Assembly (NCBI GenBank): GCA_026125665.1
Contig: JAHCKS010000043.1
Span: 1 to 39,628 of the forward strand
Length of the DNA stretch: 39,628 bases
Direction of reading: 5' to 3'
Source: Rubrivivax sp.
Lineage (GTDB): Bacteria > Pseudomonadota > Gammaproteobacteria > Burkholderiales > Burkholderiaceae_C
The number at the start of each line of letters is the position of its first letter. The first letter of the stretch is position 1. The translations under genes were made by a program, and so were the position numbers. Below the pieces are notes generated by a model that did not search any database, had not been told where the DNA came from, and saw nothing but the letters and a program-made list of their open reading frames with translations. Below, one piece after another: positions 16,501-24,960 of this stretch.

Positions 16501-19148
16501 TCACCGGCACCGAGGCGGTGATCGACCGGCTCGTCGGCGGCACGATGTCCGCCGCACTGCGGGCCGGCATCTACCCCGAAGACCCGAGCAGGCACGCGGT
16601 GTTCGTCAACACCCGGCCGGACCCGCTGAACCCGTGGCGGCCGCCGCGGCCGCGCAGCGCCATCGTCGTGGGCCTCGGCGAAGAAGGGCAGCTGCGCGAA
16701 GCCGACCTGCAGCACGGCGTGCGCCAGGCGGTCATCGCCTGGGCCCAGCGCGTGGCCGAGGATCCGGAGCACCCTGCGGTGGCGACCGAGCTCGCCGCGA
16801 CGCTGATCGGCAGCGGCGGCATGGGCATCTCGCCCGCCGGCTCGGCGCGCGCCATCGCCCGCGGCGTGCGTGAAGCGAACCTGGCGCTGGCCGGCATCGG
16901 CTGGCCGCTCGTCGGGCGGCTCACGCTCGTCGAGCTGTACCTGGACCGCGCGTCCGAGGCCTGGCAGGGCCTGCAGGTACTGGCCGCGTCGCGCCCGCAG
17001 CAGTACCGGGTCGACCCGGTCATCAACTTCGGCACCGGGCCGCTGCGCCGGCAGCTCGATGCCGGTTACCGTGGCGTGGGCTTCGAGCTCGTCAGGGTGA
17101 CGAGCGCCGGCGGCGGCCGCGAGGGCGCGCTCGAGTTCGTGCTCGACAGCCGCCGCGCACGCAGCGAGGTGCGCGCCCAGCAGACCCAGGTGGCCCTGGT
17201 GCGCGACATGGTCCGCCGCGCGGCGACCGCAGACAACGACGACCCGGCGATCGGGCGCACGCTGTTCAAGCTGCTCGTGCCACCGGAGATCGAGCCGTTC
17301 CTCGCCGGCACCGAGACAATGCAGCTCGACCTCGATCTCGGCGCGGCGGCGCTGCCCTGGGAGCTGCTGGACGACCGCGACGCGGACGGCGGCACGGGGG
17401 ATGGCGGCGAGCGCCTGCCCTGGGCCATCCGCGCGCGGCTGCTGCGCCGCCTGCGCGTCGAGCAGCCGCGGGCCATCGGCCGCGATGCGTCGGTGCGCGA
17501 CGCGGTGCTGGTGATCGGCGAGCCCAAGGTGGATCTCGAGCGCTACGCGCCGCTGCCTGCCGCCCGGGCCGAGGCCGAGGCGGTGCGCGACGCCCTGGCT
17601 GCCGGCGGCATCGCGCGCCAGCAGCTGCTTTCCCTGATCGGCAGCGACGCCGAGTCGCCCGACGCCCAAGCCGTCATCGGCGCCCTCTTCGAGCGCGACT
17701 GGCGCATCGTGCACATCTGCGGCCACGGCGAGATGCCCGAGGAGAAGAAGCACGGCGGCGGCGTCGTGCTCTCCGACGGGCTGTTCCTCGGGCCCGACGA
17801 GATCCGCAACCTGCGCGTCGTGCCCGAGCTCGTGTTCCTGAACTGCTGCCACCTGGCCGCCTTCCGCGGCGACACGGCGATGCGCCGGCTGCCCGACCCC
17901 GGGGCCTTTGCGGCCAACGTCGCCGGCGAGCTCATCCGCATCGGCGTGCGCTGCGTGGTGGCCTGCGGCTGGGCGGTGGAGGACGAACCGGCGGCGGAGT
18001 TCGCGCGCTGCTTCTATCGCGAGCTGCTGCGCGGCGCGCGCTTCATCGACGCCGTGGCCGCGGCGCGCGAGGCGTGCCTGCAGGCCGGGCCGGCCGGCAA
18101 GACCTGGGCCGCCTACCAGTGCTACGGCGACCCGAACTGGGTCTTCCGCCAGGACATGGCCGATGCGCAGCGGCCGGGCGCCGCGCGCGGCCGCGAGGCC
18201 GACGAGTTCGCGCTCATCGCCTCTCCGGTGGGGCTGGCGCTGGCGCTGGAGTCGCTGGCGGTGGCCTCGCGCTACATGGGCGCGCGGCCGCTGGACCAGC
18301 AGGCGACGCTGCGCGCGCTCGAGGGCCGCTTCGGCGAGCGCTGGGGCACGATCGGCGCGGTGGCCGAGGCCTTCGGCGTCGCCTGGGAAGCGGCCGGCGA
18401 CCGTGCCGCGGCCGTCGGGTGGCTGCAGCGTGCCGTCAAGGCGCGCGACGCCAGCGCGTCGCTCAAGTCCGAGGAGACGCTGCAGAACCTGCGCGCCCGC
18501 GACGCGGCCCGGCGCGCGGGCCAACCGCTGGCGCAGGCGCGCCAGCAGGTGACGCACGCGCTCGCCGAGCTGGCCGCGCTGGCCAGGCGCAATCCGACGG
18601 TCGAGCGCTACAGCCTGCTCGGTTCGGCGCACAAGCGGCGCGCCCTCATCGAACGCGATGCCGGCGACGCCGGTGCGGAGCGGCAGGCGCTGCAGGCCTG
18701 CTTCGAGGCCTACCGCGAGGCGGAGGCGCTGGCCCGGCGGGCCGAGCCCGACGAGCTCTTCTACCCGGCACTCAACCGCATGGCGCTCGAGCTCGTGCTG
18801 CACGCCGGCGATGCATCGTGGCCCGGCCTGGACGCCGAGGCGAGCGCCGCTGCCCTGGCCAGCGCCGAGACGCGCGCCCGCGTGGCCCCCGACTTCTGGG
18901 GCCGCGTCAGCCTGATCGACTACGAGCTCTACCAGGCGCTGGCGCGGCGCCAGCTCGGCGCGCAGCATGCCGCGCTCGCCCAGGCCTACGGGCAGTTGCA
19001 CGACCGCGTGGCCTCGACTGCCCACTGGTCCTCGGTGCTCGACCAGGCACGACTGGTGCTGCCGGTCTTCGGCAGCCGCGGATCACGCGCCGATCGCGCG
19101 GCGGCACAGGCGCTGCTGGCCCAGATCGAGCGCTACGTCACCGGCTGA
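13581..19148 (+). CDS. Giant fusion: two alpha/beta-hydrolases, CHAT protease-like domain, helical tail
   Basis: 1855-residue protein with GGAG just upstream of its ATG. Order seen: Gly/Ala-rich N-terminus; hydrolase 1 (about 215-490) with FIHGTFSET, nucleophile elbow THSRGG (Ser289), and candidate Asp457 and His487; hydrolase 2 (about 540-870), LCAT/PGAP1-like, with VLPGILGSNL, AHSMGG (Ser649), LGTPNGGSYAP, a DGDGRAPR Asp and His863; an alpha/beta region from 946 (LSIGVLNGNLSF, PLLVGHYVSRELTG) not assigned; a CHAT caspase-like domain (about 1300-1530) with IVHICGHGEM (His1382) and LVFLNCCHLA (Cys1423), the expected His-Cys dyad; and a helical, TPR-like tail. No signal peptide or membrane helix, so cytosolic. 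It stands alone between rlpA and a convergent SDR. CHAT domains are caspase-like peptidases used in bacterial immune and death pathways; role, substrate and trigger here are unknown. Confidence 0.85.
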   Translation: MATSNDSRPITFIVPGQPVEGGVDLPAGGGLLDGAARGAAGAAAGGGRWLPGRVKGAVRLATQRAAGVPQRLTAVPGEDIVALHIANGPVLLLHPANARDLMLAQSAAAGAGSRRGAPAELPADEVEVSAQLRWRGLEQASPLTRGLGDVLLGAFEVLTGLGKDKVVDFAASQVVQRVDAQVEAGLYALRPGLLDKLKGSGQRVASLDAATAAAGPLLVFIHGTFSETAGTFGKLWKLHPQQVRRLFDHYGGRVFALEHETLGKSPLANALELVRALPAGSRLHLVTHSRGGLVGEVLAVMAHQRAVSAAESALFAGAGFAAHRADLQALAREMARRKIVVERIVRVACPARGTLLASKRLDAYLSVLKWAADWAGGPLAGTFVDLLAEVARRRARPDEIPGLAAMIPDTPLLDWLNGARTEIAGELLVVAGDLEGDSVGSWVKTLLADAFYWTDSDLVVQTRSMYAGAPRAGGARFVLDQGGRTTHFAYFANRLTVDAVVEALVQPKAPEGFRTIGPLSWAGKDAAGLRAARRERDPGKPAVFVLPGILGSNLKQGEDRIWLALRLIGGLDRLAYKPQGADGVLPDGAVGLVYDRLIEHLEATHEVIEFAFDWRRPIEEEAARLAQAVDAALDARQATGQPVRLLAHSMGGIVARTMQLEAPATWERLMAHPGARLVMLGTPNGGSYAPMQVLSGDDTFGNVLAAFGSPMRDAKARQLMAEMPGFIQLQAGLLDPALGLDQEATWRKLADDDLARTQEANWWHRYAGEAMEAADRWGVPPQRVLDRAVALRRRLDQQRDEDLAKWADRLAVVLGRAEATPVAFQATPDKGFVYLDASDGDGRAPRASALLPGVKAWEVDAEHGSLPSEKSAFDAYLELLQGGGTQKLRAVAVRRGGAAAQAPADLRPSRPGRLRQAARPAESMPSVFRTGGGRGAAAASVPGGGIQLSIGVLNGNLSFVAEPLLVGHYVSRELTGTEAVIDRLVGGTMSAALRAGIYPEDPSRHAVFVNTRPDPLNPWRPPRPRSAIVVGLGEEGQLREADLQHGVRQAVIAWAQRVAEDPEHPAVATELAATLIGSGGMGISPAGSARAIARGVREANLALAGIGWPLVGRLTLVELYLDRASEAWQGLQVLAASRPQQYRVDPVINFGTGPLRRQLDAGYRGVGFELVRVTSAGGGREGALEFVLDSRRARSEVRAQQTQVALVRDMVRRAATADNDDPAIGRTLFKLLVPPEIEPFLAGTETMQLDLDLGAAALPWELLDDRDADGGTGDGGERLPWAIRARLLRRLRVEQPRAIGRDASVRDAVLVIGEPKVDLERYAPLPAARAEAEAVRDALAAGGIARQQLLSLIGSDAESPDAQAVIGALFERDWRIVHICGHGEMPEEKKHGGGVVLSDGLFLGPDEIRNLRVVPELVFLNCCHLAAFRGDTAMRRLPDPGAFAANVAGELIRIGVRCVVACGWAVEDEPAAEFARCFYRELLRGARFIDAVAAAREACLQAGPAGKTWAAYQCYGDPNWVFRQDMADAQRPGAARGREADEFALIASPVGLALALESLAVASRYMGARPLDQQATLRALEGRFGERWGTIGAVAEAFGVAWEAAGDRAAAVGWLQRAVKARDASASLKSEETLQNLRARDAARRAGQPLAQARQQVTHALAELAALARRNPTVERYSLLGSAHKRRALIERDAGDAGAERQALQACFEAYREAEALARRAEPDELFYPALNRMALELVLHAGDASWPGLDAEASAAALASAETRARVAPDFWGRVSLIDYELYQALARRQLGAQHAALAQAYGQLHDRVASTAHWSSVLDQARLVLPVFGSRGSRADRAAAQALLAQIERYVTG

Positions 19149-19175
19149 TGGGTGGCCGAGGCGGGCGTGCGCGCG

Positions 19176-19976
19176 TCAGCGCCCGCCGGTCACGTCGAGC
19201 ACCGAGCCCGTCGTGTAGCTCGCCTCGTCCGACAGCAGCCAGACGATCGCCGCGGCCACCTCGTCGGCGCTGCCGGCACGCTGCATCGGCACCTGCGGCG
19301 CGAGCTGCCTGGCGCGCTCGGGCAGGCCGCCCGAGGCGTGGATGTCGGTCTCGATGATGCCGGGGCGCACGGCGTTGACGCGCACGCCCTCGGCCGCCAC
19401 CTCGCGCGCCAAGCCCAGCGTGAAGACGTCGATGGCGCCCTTGCTCGCCGCGTAGTCGACGTACTGCCCCGGCGAGCCGAGGCGCGACGCGGCGCTGCCG
19501 AGGTTGACGATGCTGCCGCCGGAACGCCCGTGTTTGATGCTCAGGCGCTTCACCGCCTCGCGCGCACACCAGATCGAGCCGAAGACGTTGATGCGGAACA
19601 TGCGCTCGATGCGCGCGCCGCTCATCTCGTCCACGCGCGCCGGCAGGTCCACGACGCCGGCGTTGTTGACGAGGCCGCCGAGCGGCGCCAGGCGGCCGGC
19701 ATCGATCTCGCCGTCGATGGCCGCGAACATCGCCAGCACCTGCGCCTCGTCGGCGACGTCGGCGCGCACGACGAAGGCGCGCTGCCCGGCGGCGCGCACG
19801 TCGGCGGCCACCGCCTCGGCCGCGGCGGCGTCGCGCGTGTAGTTGACGGCGACATCCCAGCCGCGCGCGGCGGCCTGGCGCGCGGCGGCGGCGCCGATGC
19901 CACGGCTGGCGCCGGTGACGAGCACCGTGCGTGAAGACTCGGGCTGGGTTCGGGCGGCGGGGCGGGGCGTGTTCAT
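19176..19976 (-). CDS. SDR-family oxidoreductase
   Basis: 266-residue classical short-chain dehydrogenase/reductase. Cofactor motif TGASRGIG is at 21-28, with LVNNAGVV, the active-site stretch GQYVDYAASKG (Tyr-x3-Lys) and VRPGIIETDIHASGGLP. An Asn after the beta-2 strand (VNYTRD) and the overall text resemble FabG-like and glucose-dehydrogenase-like members that use NADP(H). Substrate cannot be told. It is convergent with the giant CHAT gene and divergent from the desaturase. A -10-like TAGCAT lies exactly six bases before the ATG. Confidence 0.92.
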   Translation of the reverse strand: MNTPRPAARTQPESSRTVLVTGASRGIGAAAARQAAARGWDVAVNYTRDAAAAEAVAADVRAAGQRAFVVRADVADEAQVLAMFAAIDGEIDAGRLAPLGGLVNNAGVVDLPARVDEMSGARIERMFRINVFGSIWCAREAVKRLSIKHGRSGGSIVNLGSAASRLGSPGQYVDYAASKGAIDVFTLGLAREVAAEGVRVNAVRPGIIETDIHASGGLPERARQLAPQVPMQRAGSADEVAAAIVWLLSDEASYTTGSVLDVTGGR

Positions 19977-19982
19977 CGGCCG

Positions 19983-19988
19983 ATGCTA
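19983..19988 (-). promoter_or_regulatory. -10-like TAGCAT before the SDR
   Basis: TAGCAT on the minus strand (4 of 6 consensus bases) ends six bases before the ATG at 19976, with no ribosome-binding site between. Predicted leaderless start. Confidence 0.35.
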
Positions 19989-20063
19989 AGCGCGGGCCAT
20001 GCAGCGTGCCCGCGGCGCGCCCGCGGCGGGCCCGCGTCACGCTCCATGCCAGCCCCACCGCGC

Positions 20064-20069
20064 GACAAT
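20064..20069 (+). promoter_or_regulatory. -10-like GACAAT before the desaturase gene
   Basis: GACAAT ends six bases before the ATG at 20076, again without a ribosome-binding site. This spacing is a reason to prefer 20076 over the upstream in-frame ATG codons. Confidence 0.4.
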
Positions 20070-20075
20070 GCGCGC

Positions 20076-21224
20076 ATGACCTCGGCGCAGATCATCGTGC
20101 TGGCCACCCCGGTGTTCCTCGGGCTCATCGCCTTCGAGTTCGCCGTCGGGCTGGCCCGCGGCCACAACACCTACCGGCTGAGCGACGCGCTGTCGAGCAT
20201 CGGCCTCGGGGTGCTGAGCCAGGTCGTGGGCGTGTTCACGCGCCTGTTCGCCGTGGGCCTCTACACCGTCGCCTACGAGCACGTGGCGCTGCAGCGGCTG
20301 CCGGCGGATTCGTTGTGGGTGTGGCTCGGCGCGCTCGTCGGCTACGACTTCTTCTACTACTGGCTGCACCGCGCCGGCCACCGCGTCGGCGTGCTGTGGG
20401 CGGCGCACGTCGTGCACCACCAGAGCGAGGACTACAACCTCAGCACGGCACTGCGGCAGACCGGCACCGGTTTCCTTTTCGGCTGGATCTTCTACCTGCC
20501 GCTGGCGGTGCTGGGCGTGCCGCCGCTCGTCTTCGGCACCGTGGCGCTGATCGACCTGCTGTACCAGTTCTGGGTGCACACGCAGCAGGTGGGCAAGCTC
20601 GGCTGGTTCGACCGCTGGTTCTGCGCCCCTTCGAACCACCGCGTGCACCACGCGGTGAACGACCGCTACGTCGACAAGAACTACGGCGGCATCCTGCTCG
20701 TGTGGGACCGCCTCTTCGGCACCTGGGTGCCCGAGGACGACCGCGAGCCCTGCGTCTACGGCACGCGCGCGCCGCTGCACAGCTGGAACCCGATCACCGC
20801 CAACCTGCAGGTCTATCGCGACCTGGCGCTGGACAGCTGGCGCACGAAACGCTGGGCCGACAAGTTGCGCGTGTGGCTGAAGCCGCCCGGCTGGCGGCCG
20901 GCCGACGTGGCGGCGAAGTGGCCGAAGCCGGCCTTCGACATCCGCCGCGTGCGCCGCTTCGACCCGGCCATCACCGAAGCCGCGGGCTACGTCGCGGGCA
21001 CGCTCTTCGCGGTGGTGCTGCTGCTGACGATGATCTTCCTGTGGAACGCGCATCGGCTGCCCGCCGGCTGGGCGCTCGGGCTGGCCGCGGGCATCGTCGC
21101 GCTGCTGTGGGCCGTGGGCGCAGTCACCGACCCGGCGGAAGACCGACACGAACCCACCGACGACGCCGGCCCGGAAACGATGCCCGAGGGCGTGCACCGC
21201 CCGTCGCGGCCCACCCCGCTGTGA
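20076..21224 (+). CDS. Fatty acid hydroxylase / sterol desaturase family membrane protein
   Basis: 382-residue membrane protein with N-terminal and C-terminal hydrophobic helices. The di-iron histidine clusters of the family are visible: YYWLHRAGHR, AHVVHHQSEDYN, FWVHTQQVG and SNHRVHHAVNDRYVDKNYGG. Such enzymes hydroxylate or desaturate lipid chains or cyclic lipids at the membrane; bacterial members are often of unknown substrate. The C-terminal tail after the last helix is polar. Its stop overlaps the GTG start of the thioredoxin-like gene, so the two are probably co-translated. The longer frame from 19983 would add a Pro/Arg-rich leader with no family support. Confidence 0.9.
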   Translation: MTSAQIIVLATPVFLGLIAFEFAVGLARGHNTYRLSDALSSIGLGVLSQVVGVFTRLFAVGLYTVAYEHVALQRLPADSLWVWLGALVGYDFFYYWLHRAGHRVGVLWAAHVVHHQSEDYNLSTALRQTGTGFLFGWIFYLPLAVLGVPPLVFGTVALIDLLYQFWVHTQQVGKLGWFDRWFCAPSNHRVHHAVNDRYVDKNYGGILLVWDRLFGTWVPEDDREPCVYGTRAPLHSWNPITANLQVYRDLALDSWRTKRWADKLRVWLKPPGWRPADVAAKWPKPAFDIRRVRRFDPAITEAAGYVAGTLFAVVLLLTMIFLWNAHRLPAGWALGLAAGIVALLWAVGAVTDPAEDRHEPTDDAGPETMPEGVHRPSRPTPL

Positions 21225-21808
21225 CACCCCTGAGGGAACGCCGGCGCCTGCTCGCGACCGCAGCCGCCTGGCTGGCGGGCGCGCACGCGCCCGGGCATGC
21301 GCAGGCGCCGGCGGGCAGCGCGGCGTCCCCTGCCGCCCCCGAAGCGGCGGCGCAGGAAGCGAAGGCGCCGCCGCTGCCGGCCGTCGGCGCGCTCCTGACG
21401 CTGCCGGCGGCACTCGACCTGCTCGACGGCCAGCGCTTCGAGGCGGCGAACGCCCAGGGCCGCGTGCTGCTGCTCTACTGGTGGGCGAGCTGGTGCCCGT
21501 TCTGCGCGCTGACGAGTCCGCACATCGACAGGCTGTGGCAGGCGCAGCGCGCGCTCGGCCCGCGCGGCCTGCAGCTGCTCACCTTCAGCATCGACAAGCG
21601 GCCCGAGGACGCGCGGGCGCACCTGCAGCGCAAAGGCTACGCCTGGCCCGCGGCGTGGGTGAATCCGGCGCTGGCGCGTGCGCTGCCGAAGCCGAAGGGA
21701 CTGCCGGTGACCCTCGTGCGCGGTCGCGATGGGCGCGTGCTGCAGGCCGAGGCCGGGCAGCTCTTCCCCGAGGACGTCGAGGCGCTGGCGCGGCACGCCA
21801 CCGGCTGA
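21221..21808 (+). CDS. TlpA-like exported thioredoxin (redoxin)
   Basis: 195-residue protein starting with GTG, whose last two bases overlap the TGA of the desaturase gene (GTGA). It opens with an RRR-containing leader and a signal peptide ending near GHAQA, then an Ala-rich linker and a thioredoxin fold with the active site WASWCPFC. TlpA-like proteins keep periplasmic thiols reduced, for instance during cytochrome c maturation. ALTSPHIDRLW, LLTFSIDKRPEDARAHL and KGLPVTLVRGRDGRVL fit the redoxin family. Linkage to the desaturase is translational coupling by position; a functional link is not obvious. Confidence 0.85.
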   Translation: MTPLRERRRLLATAAAWLAGAHAPGHAQAPAGSAASPAAPEAAAQEAKAPPLPAVGALLTLPAALDLLDGQRFEAANAQGRVLLLYWWASWCPFCALTSPHIDRLWQAQRALGPRGLQLLTFSIDKRPEDARAHLQRKGYAWPAAWVNPALARALPKPKGLPVTLVRGRDGRVLQAEAGQLFPEDVEALARHATG

Positions 21809-21913
21809 AAGCGGGCCCCCGCCGCCGCGGCGCCGGCGGGCCGGTGAAGGCACTCATGCCGCGGCCCTCCGCGCTGCGCACAATGCCGGCGCCAACCACC
21901 GGGAGCGAGAGAG

Positions 21914-23866
21914 ATGGCCAAGGACTTCGACCAGATGGAGGACAGCAACGCCTCCGCCAACCGCAGCATCCACGGGGTCTCCGATCCGGCGCGGCGCATC
22001 GTGCTGCGCGGCGGCGCGGCGGCGGCGCTGGCTGGCTGCGTGCCCTTCCATCCCCTCGCACCGTTCGCGCTGACAGCCGCGGCGGCGGCCGCCGCCGGCA
22101 CCGCGGGCTGCGCCGGCATGGTCGCCGCGGGCGCGGGGCCGACCTTCGGCTTCAAGGGCGTGGCCGCCTCCGCCGCCGACCGCGTCACGGTGCCCGAGGG
22201 CTACACCGCCACGCCCTTCCTGCCCTGGGGCGAGCCGGTCGGCGTGCCGGGGAACATGCCGCCGTTCAAGGACGACGCCGGCAACACCGCCGCCGAGCAG
22301 GCCGTGCAGATGGGCATGCACCACGACGGCATCCACTTCTTCCCGCTGCAGGGCAGCTCGACGCACGGCCTGCTCGTGATGAACCACGAGTACACCGACG
22401 ACGGGCTGCTGCACGAAGGCGGCATGGTGCCGTGGACGGCCGAGAAGGTGGCCAAGAGCCAGGCCTCGCACGGCGTCTCGGTCACCGAGGTGCGCCTCGA
22501 GGGCCGCAGCTGGCAGGCCGTGCGCCCGTCGCGCTACGCGCGGCGCTTCACGGCCAACACCCCGTTCGCCATCGGCGGCCCGGCGGCCGGGCACGTGATG
22601 ATGAAGACCGCCGCCGACCCCGCCGGGCGGCTGGCGCTCGGCACGTTCAACAACTGCGCCAGCAGCATGACGCCGTGGGGCACCTACCTCTCGGGCGAGG
22701 AGAACTTCGCCGGCTACTTCAGCAGCGCCGACACGCCGACCGCGCACGAACGCCGCTGGGGCATTCGCAAGAACGGCTGGGGCTACCGCTGGCACGAGCA
22801 CGACGAGCGCTTCGACGCCGTGCGCCACCCGAACGAACCCAACCGCCACGGCTGGGTGGTGGAGATCGACCCGTACGACCCGCAGAGCACGCCGGTGAAG
22901 CGCACCGCGCTCGGCCGTGCCGCGCACGAAGGGGCGTGGGTGGCCGTGACGCGCGACGGCCGCGCCGTCGTCTACAGCGGCGAGGACGCGCGCTTCGAGT
23001 ACATCTACAGGTTCGTCAGCCGCGACAGGATCCGGCCCGGCGGCGCGAAGGCGAACGCCGAACTGCTCGACCACGGCACTCTGTACGTCGCTCGCTTCGA
23101 CGAGGGTGGCCGCGGCCGCTGGGTCCCGATGGTGGCCGGGCAGGGCCCGCTGGTCGGCTTCGCCGACGCCGGCGAGGTGGTCATCAAGGCCCGCCAGGCG
23201 AGCGACCTGCTCGGCGCGACGAAGATGGACCGCCCCGAGTGGCTGGCCATCGACAAGGCCACGCGCTGGGTCTACTGCACGCTGACCAACAACTCGAGCC
23301 GCGGCCAGGGCAGCAACCCGGGCGTCGACGCCGCCAACCCGCGTGCCAACAACACGATGGGCTCGATCATCCGCTGGCGCGAGGACGGCGACTTCGACGG
23401 CGAGGCCTTCGAGTGGAACCACCTCGTGCTGGCCGGCGACCCGGCCAACGAGCGCGCCGAGGCCAGGGGCAACATCAAGGGCGACGTGTTCGGCTGCCCC
23501 GACGGCGTCATGTTCGACCCGCTCGGGCGCCTGTGGGTGCAGACGGACATGGGCCCGACGGTGATGAACAAGGGCGAGTTCGCACGCATCGGCAACAACC
23601 AGATGCTCGCCTGCGACCTGGCCACCGGCGAGTTCCGCCGTTTCCTCGTCGGCCCGGTGAACTGCGAGATCACCGGCGCGGCGTTCACGCCGGACGCGCG
23701 CACCGTGTTCGTCAACATCCAGCATCCGGGCGAGACCCCGAGCGAACGCAGCAACCCGAACGAGCCGCGCAGGTACAGCAACTGGCCCGACTTCAAGCCC
23801 ACCGGCCGGCCGCGCAGCGCGACGGTGGTGGTGAGGAAGGACGATGGCGGGGTGATCGGGTCCTGA
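21914..23866 (+). CDS. PhoX-family protein (Tat-exported alkaline phosphatase-like)
   Basis: 650-residue protein of the PhoX (DUF839) family. PhoX enzymes are periplasmic Ca/Fe-dependent phosphomonoesterases exported by Tat. The N-terminus has a Tat-like ARRIVLRGGAAAALAGC (Arg pair at 27-28) inside the usual PhoX leader. Family landmarks include GLLVMNHEYTDDGLL, NNCASSMTPWGTYLSGEENF, VYSGEDARFEYIYRFVS, FGCPDGVMFDPLGRLWVQTD and FVNIQHPGET, which carry the metal ligands in known structures. Length is typical. A purine-rich GGGAGCGAGAGAG directly precedes the ATG. No Pho box was recognised, so phosphate control is not shown. Convergent with the LysR gene, 26 bases apart. Confidence 0.9.
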   Translation: MAKDFDQMEDSNASANRSIHGVSDPARRIVLRGGAAAALAGCVPFHPLAPFALTAAAAAAAGTAGCAGMVAAGAGPTFGFKGVAASAADRVTVPEGYTATPFLPWGEPVGVPGNMPPFKDDAGNTAAEQAVQMGMHHDGIHFFPLQGSSTHGLLVMNHEYTDDGLLHEGGMVPWTAEKVAKSQASHGVSVTEVRLEGRSWQAVRPSRYARRFTANTPFAIGGPAAGHVMMKTAADPAGRLALGTFNNCASSMTPWGTYLSGEENFAGYFSSADTPTAHERRWGIRKNGWGYRWHEHDERFDAVRHPNEPNRHGWVVEIDPYDPQSTPVKRTALGRAAHEGAWVAVTRDGRAVVYSGEDARFEYIYRFVSRDRIRPGGAKANAELLDHGTLYVARFDEGGRGRWVPMVAGQGPLVGFADAGEVVIKARQASDLLGATKMDRPEWLAIDKATRWVYCTLTNNSSRGQGSNPGVDAANPRANNTMGSIIRWREDGDFDGEAFEWNHLVLAGDPANERAEARGNIKGDVFGCPDGVMFDPLGRLWVQTDMGPTVMNKGEFARIGNNQMLACDLATGEFRRFLVGPVNCEITGAAFTPDARTVFVNIQHPGETPSERSNPNEPRRYSNWPDFKPTGRPRSATVVVRKDDGGVIGS

Positions 23867-23892
23867 ACGCGGCGGGCGCGTCGGCCCGACGG

Positions 23893-24873
23893 TCATCGGC
23901 CGCGGACTGACGGCGCGCGCGAGGACGCCCGCGCCCGTGCAAAGCTGGCCCGCTTGGCCGATTCGGCTGGCGGCCTCGTCCTCGACACGGGGCGGTCAAC
24001 CAGCAGCCGCGACATCAGCGCGCGCACCACCGACAGCACCTGCGGCTCGGTGCGGCGCGCCAGCGTCACCAGGCCCAGCCGCGCCGCGACGCCCAGCGGC
24101 GGCCGCATCGGCAGTTCGACCAGACCTGGCGCGCTGGCCCGGATTGCGAGCAGGACCGCGTCGCTACGCTCGGCCACTTCCACCAGGCTGGCGATGTCTT
24201 CGCAACGCACGTTGACGGCCTGCTCCGGGTCGGCGTGCGGCCCATAGCGTTCGACGAGCATGCGCGACACTTCGCGCGACAACGGGATGCTCGCCAGCGG
24301 ATAGAGCTTCAGGTCACCGAAGCCGACGGTGCGCCTGCGCGCCAGCGGGTGCCCGCGCCGGGCCATGAACGCGCCTTGCATCTCGCTGACCTGCGTCACA
24401 TCGAGGTCACTCGCCGGCTCGAGCGAACGCAGGTCGACGACCAGGGCGTCCAGCGTGCGCGCGCGCAGCCGCTGCAGCAGCAGCTCGGTGGCGCCGCGCG
24501 CCACCTCGACGCGCCACTGCGGGCGCTCGGTGGCCACCTCCAGCAGCAGCGGCGTCATCAGCATCGCCCCCGGCCCGGAGCCCATGCCGACGCGCAGCGT
24601 GCCGAAGCGTCCCTGCGCGACGGCATGCGTGCGTTCCTGGAGCTCGCGGGCGTCGAAGACCAACTGGCGCGCCCGCGGCAGGGTCTCGCGTCCCATCGGC
24701 GTGAGTTCGATGCGCCGCCCCACGCGATCGACCAGCGGCACGCCCAGTTCGCCCTCCAGCGCCCGGATGCTGCGCGACAACGCCGGCTGCGTGACGTGCG
24801 CGGCGGCGGCGGCACGACTGAACGACCCGCTGTCGGCCAGCGCGATCAGGTGCCGCAGTTGCACCAGGGTCAT
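23893..24873 (-). CDS. LysR-family transcriptional regulator
   Basis: 326-residue regulator. The N-terminal winged helix-turn-helix is clear: MTLVQLRHLIALADSGSFSR followed by AAAAAHVTQPALSRSIRALE, then a linker helix and a periplasmic-binding-like effector domain (LRVGMGSGPGAMLMTPLLLE onward). It is divergent from the Bug-type binding protein gene, the usual place for its regulator, and 139 bases of AT-richer spacer separate the starts. The ATG at 24873 gives the standard family N-terminus; an in-frame ATG at 24909 would add 12 residues and overlap the operator-like sequence. The C-terminal 30 residues after VDRPVSRT are Arg/Ala/Ser-rich and longer than usual. Confidence 0.93.
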   Translation of the reverse strand: MTLVQLRHLIALADSGSFSRAAAAAHVTQPALSRSIRALEGELGVPLVDRVGRRIELTPMGRETLPRARQLVFDARELQERTHAVAQGRFGTLRVGMGSGPGAMLMTPLLLEVATERPQWRVEVARGATELLLQRLRARTLDALVVDLRSLEPASDLDVTQVSEMQGAFMARRGHPLARRRTVGFGDLKLYPLASIPLSREVSRMLVERYGPHADPEQAVNVRCEDIASLVEVAERSDAVLLAIRASAPGLVELPMRPPLGVAARLGLVTLARRTEPQVLSVVRALMSRLLVDRPVSRTRPPAESAKRASFARARASSRAPSVRGR

Positions 24874-24904
24874 CGGTCGGGCTCGGCGGAATCCATACGG
24901 TGCC

Positions 24905-24960
24905 TGCATCCTAATCCTGAAAACAATGCATTGGACTTCGGATGGCGGCGTTCCTAGACT
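24905..24960 (+). promoter_or_regulatory. Divergent control region: palindrome and Bug-gene promoter
   Basis: A perfect palindrome CAATGCATTG (24924-24933) is nested in TGCAT-N16-ATGCA (24905-24909 and 24926-24930), the kind of dyad LysR proteins bind. Overlapping it is a possible -35 TTGGAC (24931-24936) with a -10 TAGACT (24955-24960) 18 bases on, facing the Bug gene. Binding is inferred from position only. Confidence 0.45.

Noticed and set aside
14145-19025. Long open frames of 712 and 867 codons on the minus strand opposite the CHAT gene
   Set aside because: Both lie wholly antisense to a well-supported gene, have His/Arg/Ala-rich low-complexity translations with no motif, and are expected in DNA of this GC content.
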